The translations under genes were made by a program, and so were the position numbers. From assembly GCF_009695915.1 (NCBI RefSeq), contig NZ_VUMZ01000010.1:20618-84617 (forward strand): 64,000 nucleotides of DNA, read 5' to 3'. The notes beneath the pieces are model-generated. The model was not told where the DNA came from and ran no database searches. It was given only the letters and a program-made list of their open reading frames with translations. Source of the DNA: Hornefia butyriciproducens. GTDB taxonomy: Bacteria; Bacillota; Clostridia; Peptostreptococcales; Anaerovoracaceae. Shown piece by piece: positions 44,949-55,371 of the stretch. How positions within the stretch are numbered: position 1 is the first letter of the stretch; each line of letters begins with the position of its first letter.

Positions 44949-45823
44949 TTTTCAAGAATCTCCAAAAGCTCTCCGGCTTCTTTTATCTCGTGATCCGGTC
45001 TGTAAATTCCCACTTTGTCTTCCGGGCGCATGGATCGCGACCAGCCCACAAGCACAGCCTCGATGCCGGCGTTATGAGCACATCCCATATCATAATGCGT
45101 GTCCCCTACAAACAAAGCCTGATCCGGTCTGACATCCAGCTTCTCCAGGCCGATCAGTGCCGGTTCAGGTTCCGGTTTATGCACCGTGGTATCGTCGCAG
45201 GTTACGATTGCCGAAAAAGTATCCTCCATTCCCAGGTACACCAGCGCCCGCTCCAGTGAATCCCGCGTTCTGGATGTGACAATTCCCATCCGGTATCCGC
45301 GGCGTCTCAACTCTCCGATCAGCTGCCTCATGCCGGGAAACAGATACCAGCGATTCTGATCCTGCGCCGCCTGCCAGTCGCGATAAATTCTCAGCGCATC
45401 CTCCAGGTCATGCTCCGGAAAAAATCTGACCATAGTCTCTCTGAGCGGCTCTCCAAAAGTGTGATATAAAAGCTCGTCGTCCGTTCTTCTGCCCCGAATT
45501 GTCATAAATGTGTGCTGCCAGGAATCGATTACAAGCTGGTTCGTATCTCCGACGGTTCCATCATAGTCAAACAGTACCGCCTTGATGCGGCCGGCCGGAT
45601 CCGGATGCCGGGATGCCGGCGAACCCAACGACGGATTTTGCGACTCCGGATGCCGGGATGCCGGCGAACCCAGTGACGCTGTTTCGGGCATACGTGATGC
45701 CGACGCAGACCGCAGCGATGTGGGTGACGAAGCATGCGGCAGCGCTGTCAATGTGGACGCAGTAAATTCTGCCGGCGGCGTTTGGGAAAAATCTGTGAAT
45801 TTGTCTTTGTTACTTATGCTCAT
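44942..45823 (-). CDS. HAD-family phosphatase (phosphoglycolate/PpaX-like) with repetitive N-terminus
   Basis: 293 residues from ATG 45823. HAD motifs: I DYDGTVGDT (residue ~88), II TSRTRDS, III/IV KPEPEPAL and FVGDTHYDMGCA; helical cap between I and II. This is the layout of phosphoglycolate phosphatase and pyrophosphatase PpaX. The first ~80 residues are an Ala/Ser/Pro-rich leader in which a 45-bp unit (15 residues, SPASRHPE type) occurs twice. Middle gene of nuclease-HAD-addB. A TTG start 8 codons upstream is possible. Confidence 0.85.
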   Translation of the reverse strand: MSISNKDKFTDFSQTPPAEFTASTLTALPHASSPTSLRSASASRMPETASLGSPASRHPESQNPSLGSPASRHPDPAGRIKAVLFDYDGTVGDTNQLVIDSWQHTFMTIRGRRTDDELLYHTFGEPLRETMVRFFPEHDLEDALRIYRDWQAAQDQNRWYLFPGMRQLIGELRRRGYRMGIVTSRTRDSLERALVYLGMEDTFSAIVTCDDTTVHKPEPEPALIGLEKLDVRPDQALFVGDTHYDMGCAHNAGIEAVLVGWSRSMRPEDKVGIYRPDHEIKEAGELLEILEKC

Positions 45824-46616
45824 AAAAAGGTAAAATCTTCTCCTCAATGATCTTGTATATATGGGCGCTGTTGATGCGGCCGCGGCTGTCGTCCTGCGTC
45901 AGAATCAGATTTTCTCCGATAATACGGTCGTTCATCTGATAGGCGCGCAGACGATATGCATTTTCTATACAATAATCCAGATTTCTCAGCATCCCGAAGT
46001 GTTCCCAGATCAGGGTTCTGCCGTCAGGCAGATAAATCGTAAAATCCGGATAATACGTTCTCCCATCCTCATCACAATAGGGAAATTTCTCTTCATAATG
46101 AAAAATTATACCGTATGTATAAAGTGCATTGGCAATGATGACCTCGGATTTAGAGCGAACCATCTCGCCGTAGCAGGTTTCATGAATATGCTTTCTCGGG
46201 TCCTTGGGACATTTTTCATAGTCGGCTTGATTTTGTTCCGCGCGAAGACGCAGCCTCCGATTTTTCAGAATTCTTTGGACCTGTGCAGGCATTTCTGCGA
46301 TAATATCCTGTGGATCACGCCGATCCATATGTTTCATCATGCGCTCCAGGAGCTCTATGTTTTGTTCGCAAAATAAAATCAACCGCTGCGCTGCAGACTT
46401 TTCCGCCAAAGTCTCGATGCGGGAAGGATCCTTCGTAATGTTGGTCTGAAGACGCCGGCCTTCAACCGTTGAAAGAGCATAGCAATCAACACGCCCGCCT
46501 CTTGTCCGGATGTACAACGTACCATCCTCTGCACAGCACTTCGCCGCGCGAAGCTGTCCGAGCATTTTCCTCTGCACCCGCAGTTCACGCTGCATCGCAT
46601 CATACAAATCCTTCAA
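45810..46616 (-). CDS. PD-(D/E)XK nuclease-like protein
   Basis: About 268 residues; TTG at 46616 has GAGAGGT at proper distance (GTG at 46622 is the alternative; upstream frame is noise). N-terminal half is a charged coiled coil (DAMQRELRVQRKMLGQLRAA). The C-terminal half holds a PD-(D/E)XK core: MVRSKSEVIIANAL, YYPDFTIYLPDGRTLIWEHF GML, with the active-site lysine replaced by His (E-x-H), a variant I recall from helicase-attached nuclease domains. It starts the operon with HAD and addB, overlapping HAD by 14 bp, which suggests a DNA repair or defence role (inference). Confidence 0.7.
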   Translation of the reverse strand: MKDLYDAMQRELRVQRKMLGQLRAAKCCAEDGTLYIRTRGGRVDCYALSTVEGRRLQTNITKDPSRIETLAEKSAAQRLILFCEQNIELLERMMKHMDRRDPQDIIAEMPAQVQRILKNRRLRLRAEQNQADYEKCPKDPRKHIHETCYGEMVRSKSEVIIANALYTYGIIFHYEEKFPYCDEDGRTYYPDFTIYLPDGRTLIWEHFGMLRNLDYCIENAYRLRAYQMNDRIIGENLILTQDDSRGRINSAHIYKIIEEKILPFYEHK

Positions 46617-47549
46617 TTTCACACACCTCTCTTCCGCGGCGGCGCAGGCAGACGTAATAACTGTTCCGGCCCACGCCGTTACGCGCTGACTGTTCACACT
46701 TCCAGGCTCACGCTCCGGGACGGTCATCGAGCCGCCGACTTACGCATCGCCGCAAACGGCTTGTCGCTCACCCTTCGAGCGCTCTGTTTCTGCGGCTCGA
46801 CGTCCGAAGCAGAGCTTTACATTCTTATACTTTCCGCGTTTCAGGTTTTTCTGTTTTACAACAGCCTCACCATAAACATTTTATCATCTCGCGCCATCTC
46901 AGGCAATATGATGTGAATCTATGGTAATCATTCATTTTATATTGGCTCACGATCGAGATTCTAACTCGATTTCTCAATAGCCGGGAGTCGAGTCTCGACA
47001 GAGGTCAGACGGAACTTCGAGTTGCCACATTTTTGGCTTTTTTCGAGAAATGTGGCAGATTTCATGAGTTTTCTGCTATGTATAACATATGCTTTAAAGT
47101 TAGAGTGTCGAATTTACGTCATTCGTACCTGATTTTGTAAAATCTCGCATCGTTAAAGTGAGCACAGTGTGCATTTTTCTATGCAAAATAGTAAAAAATG
47201 TAAATTCGCCTCGGAAAACCTGCCACATTTTCGGTTTTTTTCGCGTTTTGTGGCAGATTTTCCGAACAAGGGTCGTTTAAGCGGGTTTGTAATCGTTAAT
47301 TTACGATGTGTTATTTTACATCAGTCACAGTTCGTCATTCGTCGCCAGTCGTCGCCCGCTTGTTGACTAGCCCTCATTCCTCACCCGTCCGTCGGGGCAG
47401 CCTACGGGTGGCGGTCTCGGACTGCGTACGCTCGCCGCGCTCCCATCGGAGTCGGCAACAATCTCGCCAGAGCGCAGCATACGGGCGGCGGTCTCAGCGC
47501 GGCGTACAGTCGCCGGTCCGCCCCTCGGGGCAACGCGCAGGCGATATCC
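46617..47549. other. 930-bp intergenic region with paired inverted repeats
   Basis: No gene with a ribosome box seen. TGCCACATTT...AAATGTGGCA (47023-47057, perfect 10-bp arms around TTGGCTTTTTTCGAG) and TGCCACA...TGTGGCA (47221-47255, same loop style CGGTTTTTTTCGCG) are near copies 198 bp apart. Two GC-rich direct repeats (ACGGG(T/C)GGCGGTCTC) are near 47405 and 47481. The middle is AT-rich. Confidence 0.6.
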
Positions 47550-49727
47550 TCAGATTTTCATCGTCAGGGAAATCTTTTTCTTTGCCCGGTCGATGGAAAG
47601 GATCCTGACTTTTACGGTATCGCCGACGGATACGACATCCATCGGGTGGGAGACGTACTTGCTGCTGAGCTGAGAAATGTGAACGAGGCCGTCCTGCTTG
47701 ACTCCGATGTCTACGAAGGCGCCGAAGTCTACTACATTGCGGACGGTGCCGGTCAGCTCCATGCCTTCTTTCAGGTCATCGAAATCGCGGACATCGTTGC
47801 GGAAGACTACGGGCGGTGCGGAGTCACGGGGATCACGTCCCGGTTTTTTCAGCTCTTCGATGATATCCAGGAGCGTGGGCTTGCCGACACCCAGGTCTTC
47901 GGCCATCTGGTCTATGCTGCGGCTCAGTTTCTTTGCCGGATAGGCGGCGGCAATGCGTTCATCCAGCGCATCACCGACTCCGCCGGCGACGATGGCGGAG
48001 TCATCAATCCCGATTTTCTTCATCATCGCCTCGGCCACCTTGTAAGACTCCGGATGCACTGCCGTCCGATCCAGCGGCTGATCCCCGTCCGCGATTCGCA
48101 GAAATCCGGCGCATTGCTCGAACGCTCCGGCACCCAGCCTGGAAACTTTCAGCAGCTGCCGCCGATTCGTGAAGCGGCCGTTCTCCTCGCGCCACGCCGC
48201 GATGTTGCGAGCGATACCCATATTGATTCCCGCCACATAGGAAAGAAGCGACGGGGAGGCGGTATTCAGATCCACACCGACCCGGTTCACACAGTTTTCC
48301 ACCACGCCGGTCAGTGCGCTTTCCAGCATTTTCTGATTGATGTCATGCTGATACTGACCGACGCCGATGTGCTTCGGGTCGATTTTCACCAGCTCTGCCA
48401 GAGGGTCCTGAAGCCGGCGGCCCAGTGACATTGCACCGCGCGTCGTGACGTCCAGATCCGGATACTCCTCCGACGCAAGCTTAGAGGCGGAATAGACCGA
48501 TGCACCCGCCTCGTTGACGATGGTGTACTGAATCTGCAGACTGTTCTTCCGGATGAAACCTGCCACCACCTCTTCTGTCTCGCGGGAGGCAGTACCGTTG
48601 CCGATGACGATGATATCGCACCCGTATTTGTTAATCATCCGCAGAAGCGTCCGCTCCGCACCCGCCACATCATTGCGGGGCTGCGTCGGATAAATCGTTG
48701 CGTAGGCCCGAAGCTTTCCGGTGCCGTCCAACACAGCGACCTTGCAGCCGGTGCGGTATCCCGGGTCGATGCTGATGACGCGCTTGTCCTTCACCGGCGG
48801 AACCATCAGAAGGTTCTCCGTATTTTTTGCGAAAATACGGACCGCCTCCCGCTCCGCACGTTCTGTAAGAGTTTTCCGCACCTCTCGTTCTACCGACGGT
48901 GCAATCAGACGTTTGTAGGCGTCCGTGACAGTCTGCTCCAGCAGGGGCACAAAGATCGATCTGCGGTTGCGGATTGTCTGTTTCTCAATCAGTCCGATGA
49001 TTCTGTCCGTATCCGTCTCCACCCTGACCTTCAGCATCTTTTCCTTCTCACCCCGGTTGATGGCCAGTATCCGGTGGTTCGGAATTCTGGCGATACCCTC
49101 GCTGCTGTCATAGTACATATCGTAGACAGATTTTTCCTCCGGATTCATGGCCTCCGTGACGAGTTTCCCGAACCGGAAGGTTTTGTCCCGAATCACCTCG
49201 GTGAGGTCGGCATCATCCGCGATCATCTCCGCGATGATATCACAGGCTCCATGAAGCGCGTCTGCCGGAGAGGCGACTTCTTTTTCGGGATTGACAAAAT
49301 CCTGTGCGACGGTTTCCGGATCACCCTTTGTCTGCTGCTGAGCATAAAGAATCATGGCCAGCGGCTCCAGCCCGCGGGCTCTCGCTTTGCCTGCCCGGGT
49401 CGCCTTCTTCTGCCGGTACGGCTTGTATAGATCCTCCACCCTCTGCAGGACTTCCGCCCGGTCGATTTCCGCGGAAAGCTCTTCTGTCAGTTTCCCCTGC
49501 TCGCCGATTAGACGCTTAACCTCCTCCTTGCGTTCCTGAAGATTCCGTAGATACTCCAGACGTTCCGCCAGATCCCGCAGGGTAACGTCTGTCAGTCCGC
49601 CGGTGGCTTCCTTTCTGTAACGGGCAATAAACGGAATCGTATTTCCGTCGTCAATCAGTTCAATGGTGCTTTCCACCTGAGAGTGGCGAATGCGAAATTC
49701 CTCCGCTAATACTTTGACAATGTCCAT
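47550..49727 (-). CDS. tex: Tex-family transcription accessory / RNA-binding protein
   Basis: 725 residues, full length. N-terminal helical region, YqgF-like RNase H fold (ISIDPGYRTGCKVAVLDGTG, residue ~325), two HhH segments (VDLNTASPSLLSYVAGI, LLKVSRLGAGAFEQCAGFLR) and a C-terminal S1 domain (GMELTGTVRNVVDFGAFVDI, DGLVHISQLSSKYVSHP). Tex binds nucleic acid and affects transcription-coupled processes. AGGAGAATT precedes the ATG. Separated from prfB by a terminator. Confidence 0.95.
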   Translation of the reverse strand: MDIVKVLAEEFRIRHSQVESTIELIDDGNTIPFIARYRKEATGGLTDVTLRDLAERLEYLRNLQERKEEVKRLIGEQGKLTEELSAEIDRAEVLQRVEDLYKPYRQKKATRAGKARARGLEPLAMILYAQQQTKGDPETVAQDFVNPEKEVASPADALHGACDIIAEMIADDADLTEVIRDKTFRFGKLVTEAMNPEEKSVYDMYYDSSEGIARIPNHRILAINRGEKEKMLKVRVETDTDRIIGLIEKQTIRNRRSIFVPLLEQTVTDAYKRLIAPSVEREVRKTLTERAEREAVRIFAKNTENLLMVPPVKDKRVISIDPGYRTGCKVAVLDGTGKLRAYATIYPTQPRNDVAGAERTLLRMINKYGCDIIVIGNGTASRETEEVVAGFIRKNSLQIQYTIVNEAGASVYSASKLASEEYPDLDVTTRGAMSLGRRLQDPLAELVKIDPKHIGVGQYQHDINQKMLESALTGVVENCVNRVGVDLNTASPSLLSYVAGINMGIARNIAAWREENGRFTNRRQLLKVSRLGAGAFEQCAGFLRIADGDQPLDRTAVHPESYKVAEAMMKKIGIDDSAIVAGGVGDALDERIAAAYPAKKLSRSIDQMAEDLGVGKPTLLDIIEELKKPGRDPRDSAPPVVFRNDVRDFDDLKEGMELTGTVRNVVDFGAFVDIGVKQDGLVHISQLSSKYVSHPMDVVSVGDTVKVRILSIDRAKKKISLTMKI

Positions 49728-49735
49728 AATTCTCC

Positions 49736-49765
49736 TTATAAAAGACGGCCGGCCCTGAGCCGGCC
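49736..49765 (-). terminator. terminator between prfB and tex
   Basis: Minus strand GGCCGGC-TCAGG-GCCGGCC followed by GTCTTTTAT. Because tex starts 9 nt later, tex either has its own weak promoter or depends on read-through. Confidence 0.8.
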
Positions 49766-49771
49766 GCCTGT

Positions 49772-50869
49772 TTACAGCTGCTTCAACTCTTCATTTATAA
49801 AAGGATCCAGTGCGCCGTCCATGACTGCGCTGACGTTTCCGACCTCCGCTCCGGTCCTGTGGTCCTTCACCATCGTATAGGGCTGGAAGACGTAAGACCG
49901 AATCTGCGAACCCCAGGTTATCTGAGAAAAGTCCCCTTTGATTTCCTTCAGATCTTCCTTGTGCTGCTGCTCCGCAAGATCCATCAGTTTGGACATCAGT
50001 ATCTTCATGGCGACTTCACGATTCTGGTGCTGGCTTCGCTCATTCTGACAGGTGACGACGATGTTAGTCGGAATGTGGGTGATACGGATGGCCGAATCGG
50101 TTTTGTTGACGTGCTGACCGCCGGCCCCGCTGCTGCGGTAGGTGTCTACGCGGATGTCATTGGGATCGATATCCACCTCAATATCGTCATCGATCTCCGG
50201 CATCACCTCAAGCGCCGCAAAGGATGTCTGCCGCTTGCCCGCCGCGTTGAACGGGGAAATCCGAACCAGCCGGTGGACGCCCTGCTCATGCTTCAGATAA
50301 CCGTAGGCGTTCTCGCCTTCCACCAGGAAAGTGGCACTCTTGATACCGGCCTCTGTGTCATCCTGGAGATCGACGATGTTCACGGTATACCCCTTGGATT
50401 CTGCCCAGCGGGTGTACATCCTGAGAAGCATCTCCGCCCAGTCCATAGCTTCTACACCGCCGGCTCCAGCGTGCAGGGACAAGACAGCGCTGTTGTGGTC
50501 ATATTTTCCGCTCAGCAGTGTTTCCAGTTTGAAGTTCTCCAGTTTTTCGGAAAATAACCGAAATCCCTCAATTACATTATCGGCTTCCTCTTCATCCTCC
50601 ATCTCGTCTGCCAGATCAGTCAGTTCTTCAATGTCTGACAGCTCGCTCGACAGCTTCTCATATTTCTCGATTCGGCCGTCGATACCGCTCTTCTTCTTCA
50701 GCAGAGCCTGCGCAACCTCCGGATCGTCCCAGAAGCCTTCCGCCATCGTCTTCTGGTTCAATTCTTCTGCCTGCTTTTTCAGCTCCTCCAGTCCCAGCGA
50801 CTCACCGATTTCGGTGAGTGTCTTCTTTTTTGCGGGCAGTTCCTGCTTTATCGGATCTAATTTGAGCAT
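49772..50869 (-). CDS. prfB: peptide chain release factor 2, no programmed frameshift
   Basis: 365 residues. Recognises UGA/UAA: GGQ loop in SSGAGGQHVNKTDSAI. Tripeptide region and ISPFNAAGKRQTSFAA are intact. The frame is continuous from [20 protein letters not shown], with no in-frame UGA after codon ~25 and no slippery CTT-T site, so the usual autoregulatory +1 frameshift of RF2 is missing. ATG shares one base with the secA stop (TAATG). Confidence 0.96.
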   Translation of the reverse strand: MLKLDPIKQELPAKKKTLTEIGESLGLEELKKQAEELNQKTMAEGFWDDPEVAQALLKKKSGIDGRIEKYEKLSSELSDIEELTDLADEMEDEEEADNVIEGFRLFSEKLENFKLETLLSGKYDHNSAVLSLHAGAGGVEAMDWAEMLLRMYTRWAESKGYTVNIVDLQDDTEAGIKSATFLVEGENAYGYLKHEQGVHRLVRISPFNAAGKRQTSFAALEVMPEIDDDIEVDIDPNDIRVDTYRSSGAGGQHVNKTDSAIRITHIPTNIVVTCQNERSQHQNREVAMKILMSKLMDLAEQQHKEDLKEIKGDFSQITWGSQIRSYVFQPYTMVKDHRTGAEVGNVSAVMDGALDPFINEELKQL

Positions 50870-53703
50870 TACATATTCTCCCTTTCCTTCTCAAGATCGG
50901 ACTGCATATGGCAGTTTTTGTATTTCTTTCCGCTGCCGCACCAGCATTTGTCGTTCCGTCCCAGTTTTGGATGATCACGGCGCACGGTCTGCTGCTTCTT
51001 CTCTCTCTCGGGCATCGCCGCCCCCTCGGGGAGTTCCTCTTCCGTTCCGCCGGCCATCGCCTGCAGAATACCGGAGTCTACATCCTCCGCCTTGGATTCT
51101 CCGCCGATCTGTATCACTGTACGCCTCTCTGTATCGGTTTCCAGCGTGACACTGTAGCAGTACTGAACAGTCTCTTCCTTAATCTCGTTAATCATGCCCT
51201 CGAACATATCGAATCCTTCCTGTCCGTAGGCAGCCACAGGATCCTGCTGTCCAAGCGCACGAAGTCCGATTCCTTCCCGCAGCTGATCCATGGCGTCAAT
51301 CTGATCCATCCAGTGATTGTCCACAACGCGTAGCAGAATCATGCGTTCCACCTCACGCATCCGCTCTATGCCGATTTCCTGTTCTTTCTTCTCATACATC
51401 GCCTCGAACTGGGCATCGATATCCTCTTCCAGGGATTCCGGCGTCATGGAGATCAATTCGTCGGTGTCGTATTCGTCTTTACCCTGATACTGTCTGGTGA
51501 TGCGCTTCAGATTCCGGTTCAGTGTCGGGAAATCCCATTCCTCCGGGAACTTGGATTCCAGAACAACGCTCTGCACGGTCTCGTGCACCAGATCCTTCAT
51601 CATGTTCATGATGTATTCTCTGAGATCCTCGCCGAACAGCACCTTGCGGCGCTCGCCGTAGATGATCTCCCTTTGTTTGTTCATGACATTATCGTACTGG
51701 AGTACATATTTACGGATTCCGAAGTTGCGGCCCTCCACCTTCTTCTGCGCGCCCTCGATGGAGCGGGACAGCATTCCGGCCTCGATGGATTCGTTCTCTT
51801 CCAGTCCCATTCTTGCGACGATGTTCTGCATCCTTTCGCCGCCGAACAGCCGCATCAGTTCGTCCTCCAGAGAGATAAAGAACTGAGTCGTACCGGGGTC
51901 GCCCTGACGGCCGGCACGTCCGCGCAGCTGGTTGTCGATACGTCTGGATTCATGACGTTCCGTACCGATAATGCAGAGTCCGCCCAACTCCACAACCTTG
52001 TTGTGCTCCTCGTCTCTTTCTTCCTTTACTGCGTCGTAGAATTCCTGATAAGCCCTCCGCGCGTCCATCAGCTCCTCGTCGTCTGACTTGGCAAAGCCGG
52101 TGGCAAAACTGATAGCCTCCTCCGAGTAGCCCTTCTTCTTCATCTCACGCCGGGCCTCAAAGTCCGGGTTTCCGCCCAAAATAATATCGGTACCGCGGCC
52201 GGCCATGTTGGTGGCGATGGTGACCATGCCCAGACGTCCGGCCTCCGCGACGATCTCCGCTTCCTTCTCATGCTGCTTGGCGTTCAGCACGTTGTGGGGT
52301 ATACCCCGTTTCTTCAGCAAGTCGCTGACGATTTCTGACTTCTCGATGGAAATCGTACCCACCAGCACCGGCTGTCCGGTTTTGTGCACCTCCGCCACGC
52401 GGTCTGCAATCGCAAGGAATTTTCCATGCTCCGTCTGATAGACGGCGTCCTGCATATCGTTGCGGATGACAGGCTTGTTGGTGGGGATCACGACGACGTC
52501 CATGTTGTAGATATCTCTGAACTCGTCTTCTTCCGTCTTGGCGGTACCGGTCATGCCCGCCAGTTTCTCATACATGCGGAACAGATTCTGCAGCGTGATG
52601 GTGGCCAGCGTCTTGGATTCCGAACGGACCTTCAGATGCTCCTTGGCCTCGATGGCCTGGTGAAGCCCGTTGCTGTAGCGGCGTCCGAACATCAGACGTC
52701 CGGTGAATTCATCAACGATGATAATCTCGCCGTCCTTGACGATATAGTCCACATCCCGTTCCATCAGAGAATGCGCCTTCAGTGCCTGCTGAATCGCATG
52801 GTTGATCTCCATGTTTTCCGGATCTCCGAGGTTCTCCAGCCCGAAGAACGCCTCCGCGAGCTTGACGCCCTTATCCGTCAGAGATACCTGCTCATCCTTT
52901 TCTTCGACTTCATAATCCGCATCCGGATCATCCGGCTCTTCCGCCTTGGGATCCGTCTTATAGCCCTTTTTCAGGTCCTTCACAAAACGATCCGCCTGGC
53001 GGTACATATCGGTGGACTGGTTCCCCTGCCCGGAAATAATCAGCGGGGTTCTTGCTTCGTCGATAAGGATGGAGTCCACCTCGTCCACGATAGCGAAGTT
53101 CAGGCCGCGCTGCATCAGTTCCTCTTCATAGGTGACCATATTGTCCCGCAGGTAATCGAAGCCGAACTCGTTATTTGTGCCATAGGTGACGTCCGCCTGA
53201 TACGCCGCGCGCCTCGTCTCATCGCTGATCCCGTGGATCACGCAGCCAACGGTAAGACCCAGCCAGGTATAGAGCTTGCCCATCCACTCCGAGTCGCGCT
53301 TCGCCAGATAGTCGTTCACTGTCACCACATGAACGCCTTTTCCGGACAGAGCATTCAGATACACCGGCAGTGTCGCCACCAGCGTCTTGCCTTCACCGGT
53401 CTTCATCTCGGCGATGCGGCCCTGATGGAGCACCACGCCGCCGATCAGCTGAACGTGAAAGTGCTTCATGCCTAGAACACGCCAGGCCGCTTCACGGCAC
53501 ACTGCGAAGGCTTCCGGAAGAATGTCGTCCAGTGTTTCTCCGTTTTCCAGCCGTTCCCGGAACTCCGGCGTCTTCGCCTTCAGTTCCTCATCGGTCAGCG
53601 CCTGCATCTCTTCATCATAGGCTTCGACGCGGTCCGCGATTTTCTCGATCTTTCTGACCTCTCTTTTGTTCAGGTCGCCAAATATTTTTTCTACCAGGCT
53701 CAT
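50869..53703 (-). CDS. secA: preprotein translocase ATPase SecA
   Basis: 944 residues. Motor of Sec export. Walker [43 protein letters not shown] and the C-terminal zinc SEC-C motif [17 protein letters not shown]1, preprotein crosslinking, NBD2 and scaffold regions are all present. It overlaps the CNNM gene (ATGA) and prfB, a three-gene run. Confidence 0.97.
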   Translation of the reverse strand: MSLVEKIFGDLNKREVRKIEKIADRVEAYDEEMQALTDEELKAKTPEFRERLENGETLDDILPEAFAVCREAAWRVLGMKHFHVQLIGGVVLHQGRIAEMKTGEGKTLVATLPVYLNALSGKGVHVVTVNDYLAKRDSEWMGKLYTWLGLTVGCVIHGISDETRRAAYQADVTYGTNNEFGFDYLRDNMVTYEEELMQRGLNFAIVDEVDSILIDEARTPLIISGQGNQSTDMYRQADRFVKDLKKGYKTDPKAEEPDDPDADYEVEEKDEQVSLTDKGVKLAEAFFGLENLGDPENMEINHAIQQALKAHSLMERDVDYIVKDGEIIIVDEFTGRLMFGRRYSNGLHQAIEAKEHLKVRSESKTLATITLQNLFRMYEKLAGMTGTAKTEEDEFRDIYNMDVVVIPTNKPVIRNDMQDAVYQTEHGKFLAIADRVAEVHKTGQPVLVGTISIEKSEIVSDLLKKRGIPHNVLNAKQHEKEAEIVAEAGRLGMVTIATNMAGRGTDIILGGNPDFEARREMKKKGYSEEAISFATGFAKSDDEELMDARRAYQEFYDAVKEERDEEHNKVVELGGLCIIGTERHESRRIDNQLRGRAGRQGDPGTTQFFISLEDELMRLFGGERMQNIVARMGLEENESIEAGMLSRSIEGAQKKVEGRNFGIRKYVLQYDNVMNKQREIIYGERRKVLFGEDLREYIMNMMKDLVHETVQSVVLESKFPEEWDFPTLNRNLKRITRQYQGKDEYDTDELISMTPESLEEDIDAQFEAMYEKKEQEIGIERMREVERMILLRVVDNHWMDQIDAMDQLREGIGLRALGQQDPVAAYGQEGFDMFEGMINEIKEETVQYCYSVTLETDTERRTVIQIGGESKAEDVDSGILQAMAGGTEEELPEGAAMPEREKKQQTVRRDHPKLGRNDKCWCGSGKKYKNCHMQSDLEKERENM

Positions 53704-54992
53704 TTTCTGCTGTCCCCTTTCTGCAGTTCCTCTTCCGGTTTCTCTTCCACCCTCAGGTTGATTTCCAATGCCTTGCGGCTGTCCGCACGGGTCACCTTGC
53801 CGGTGAATACTTTGTCGCCCGCGTCATATTCAAAGCTGTCGCCCGCCGCAGGCATCTTATCGATCAGGAGCACCACCCATCCGTTCACGGTGGTTGCATC
53901 CAACTCTTCCTCTTCGTCGAAGTAGTCGAACATCTTCTCTACGTTGGTACTGCCCAGGATGCGGTAGCTTCCGTCCTGGAGAAGTGTAATGTCCGGACTT
54001 TCCACCTCGTCGTGCTCATCATAGATTTCGCCCACCAGCTCCTCTATGATGTCCTCCATCGTCACCAGTCCCTCTGTCCCGCCGTACTCGTCCACGACGA
54101 TGGCAATCTGGGATTTGCTGGCCTGCATCTTCTTGAGCAGATCCGCGCATTTGATGGAGCCGGCCACAAAGACCACAGGCTTGACATAGTCGGCAATGGT
54201 CTTGCGGGACCCGGAGATGAAATTGTGAAAATCCTTCTGATTCAGCACGCCCAGAATCTTGTCCAGGTCCCCCTCATAGACGGGGACTCTGGAAAAGCCG
54301 GTGTCTTTGAACAACGCAGCGACGTCCTTCTTTGTCGCCTCAATATCGATAGCCTTGATATCCACCCGCGGCGTCAGCACATCCCAGGCCTCCAGATCGT
54401 TGAATTCAATAGCGTTCTGGATCAGTTCGCTCTGATCGGACATAATACTGCCCTCGGTCTCCGCCTCCTCGACGATGGTCTTCAGTTCCTCTTCGCTGAT
54501 GGAATGCTCAGGACTTGCCTTGAACAAAATCATCAGGAATTTTTTCCACATGCCGAACAGCCAGTTGACCGGCGTGAAGACGATCATTAACACGCGGATC
54601 AGCGGTGCGGCGAACCGGGCGAAACTCTCCGGATATTCCTTGGCGAGGCTCTTGGGCGAGACTTCTCCGAAAATCAGGACCACCAGGGTCATGACCACCG
54701 TCGATACCGTTGCTCCGTAGCGGCCGTAAAGCGCCACAAAGAACACCGTCGCTACAGCGGTGTTGGTGATGTTGGCAATATTGTTGCCCACGAGAATGGT
54801 TGACAAAAGGCGGTCGTACTGGTCTGCCAGTTCCAGCACGCGTTTCGCCCTGCGGTCGCCGTCATTGGCCTGATTCTTCAGCCGAATTTTGTTCAGCGAA
54901 GTAAACGCTGTTTCCGTAGCAGAAAAATATGCTGACAGAATCAGCAGGCACACGATGGCCGTAATATACATCCCATATTGTCGGGCGTCCAT
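53700..54992 (-). CDS. CNNM/CorC-type membrane protein with CBS pair
   Basis: 430 residues from the ATG behind GGAGGA (two earlier ATGs lack a box). DUF21 membrane domain ([40 protein letters not shown]), two CBS domains ([40 protein letters not shown]) and a CorC-HlyC C-terminal domain ([20 protein letters not shown]). Family roles include Mg2+/Co2+ efflux. A short palindrome GCCGGC...GCCGGC lies in the leader (55012-55033). Confidence 0.93.
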   Translation of the reverse strand: MDARQYGMYITAIVCLLILSAYFSATETAFTSLNKIRLKNQANDGDRRAKRVLELADQYDRLLSTILVGNNIANITNTAVATVFFVALYGRYGATVSTVVMTLVVLIFGEVSPKSLAKEYPESFARFAAPLIRVLMIVFTPVNWLFGMWKKFLMILFKASPEHSISEEELKTIVEEAETEGSIMSDQSELIQNAIEFNDLEAWDVLTPRVDIKAIDIEATKKDVAALFKDTGFSRVPVYEGDLDKILGVLNQKDFHNFISGSRKTIADYVKPVVFVAGSIKCADLLKKMQASKSQIAIVVDEYGGTEGLVTMEDIIEELVGEIYDEHDEVESPDITLLQDGSYRILGSTNVEKMFDYFDEEEELDATTVNGWVVLLIDKMPAAGDSFEYDAGDKVFTGKVTRADSRKALEINLRVEEKPEEELQKGDSRK

Positions 54993-55371
54993 TGAATCCG
55001 ATTCCTCCATCTGCTGCCGGCAGGCGGCCGGCAACACGTTCTCTGGTGACAGTTCATCAATTTATCATACCATATAACGAATGGAAAATAAAGGGGAACG
55101 CAGTGAGTTCAGCGAATCTTCACAACGCCGTAACAGAGAGTTAATCTCTTAAGATCGCCCGCATTCAACAGAGGTGTGATGCGCCCGCAGCGCTGCTGAC
55201 AAACTGCCGCCAGTGCCCATTAAGTCCGACGGGGACTTAATGAGCAGACATTAATTACGCTGGACTTAATCTGCAAAAAACGAGTGTCTGGCAGTTGCCG
55301 CTTGAAAACAGGGACAACATCGGTGTAAAATAATATTCACAATATATGAACTCACACATCTGGAGGAAATC
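54993..55371. promoter_or_regulatory. divergent region with CATTAAGTCC palindrome
   Basis: CATTAAGTCC-gacgg-GGACTTAATG (55218-55242) is a perfect 10-bp inverted repeat; a third half-site GGACTTAAT follows at 55252-55260. It stands between the divergent CNNM and birA genes, 130 bp before birA, a plausible operator. No gene seen. Confidence 0.55.
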
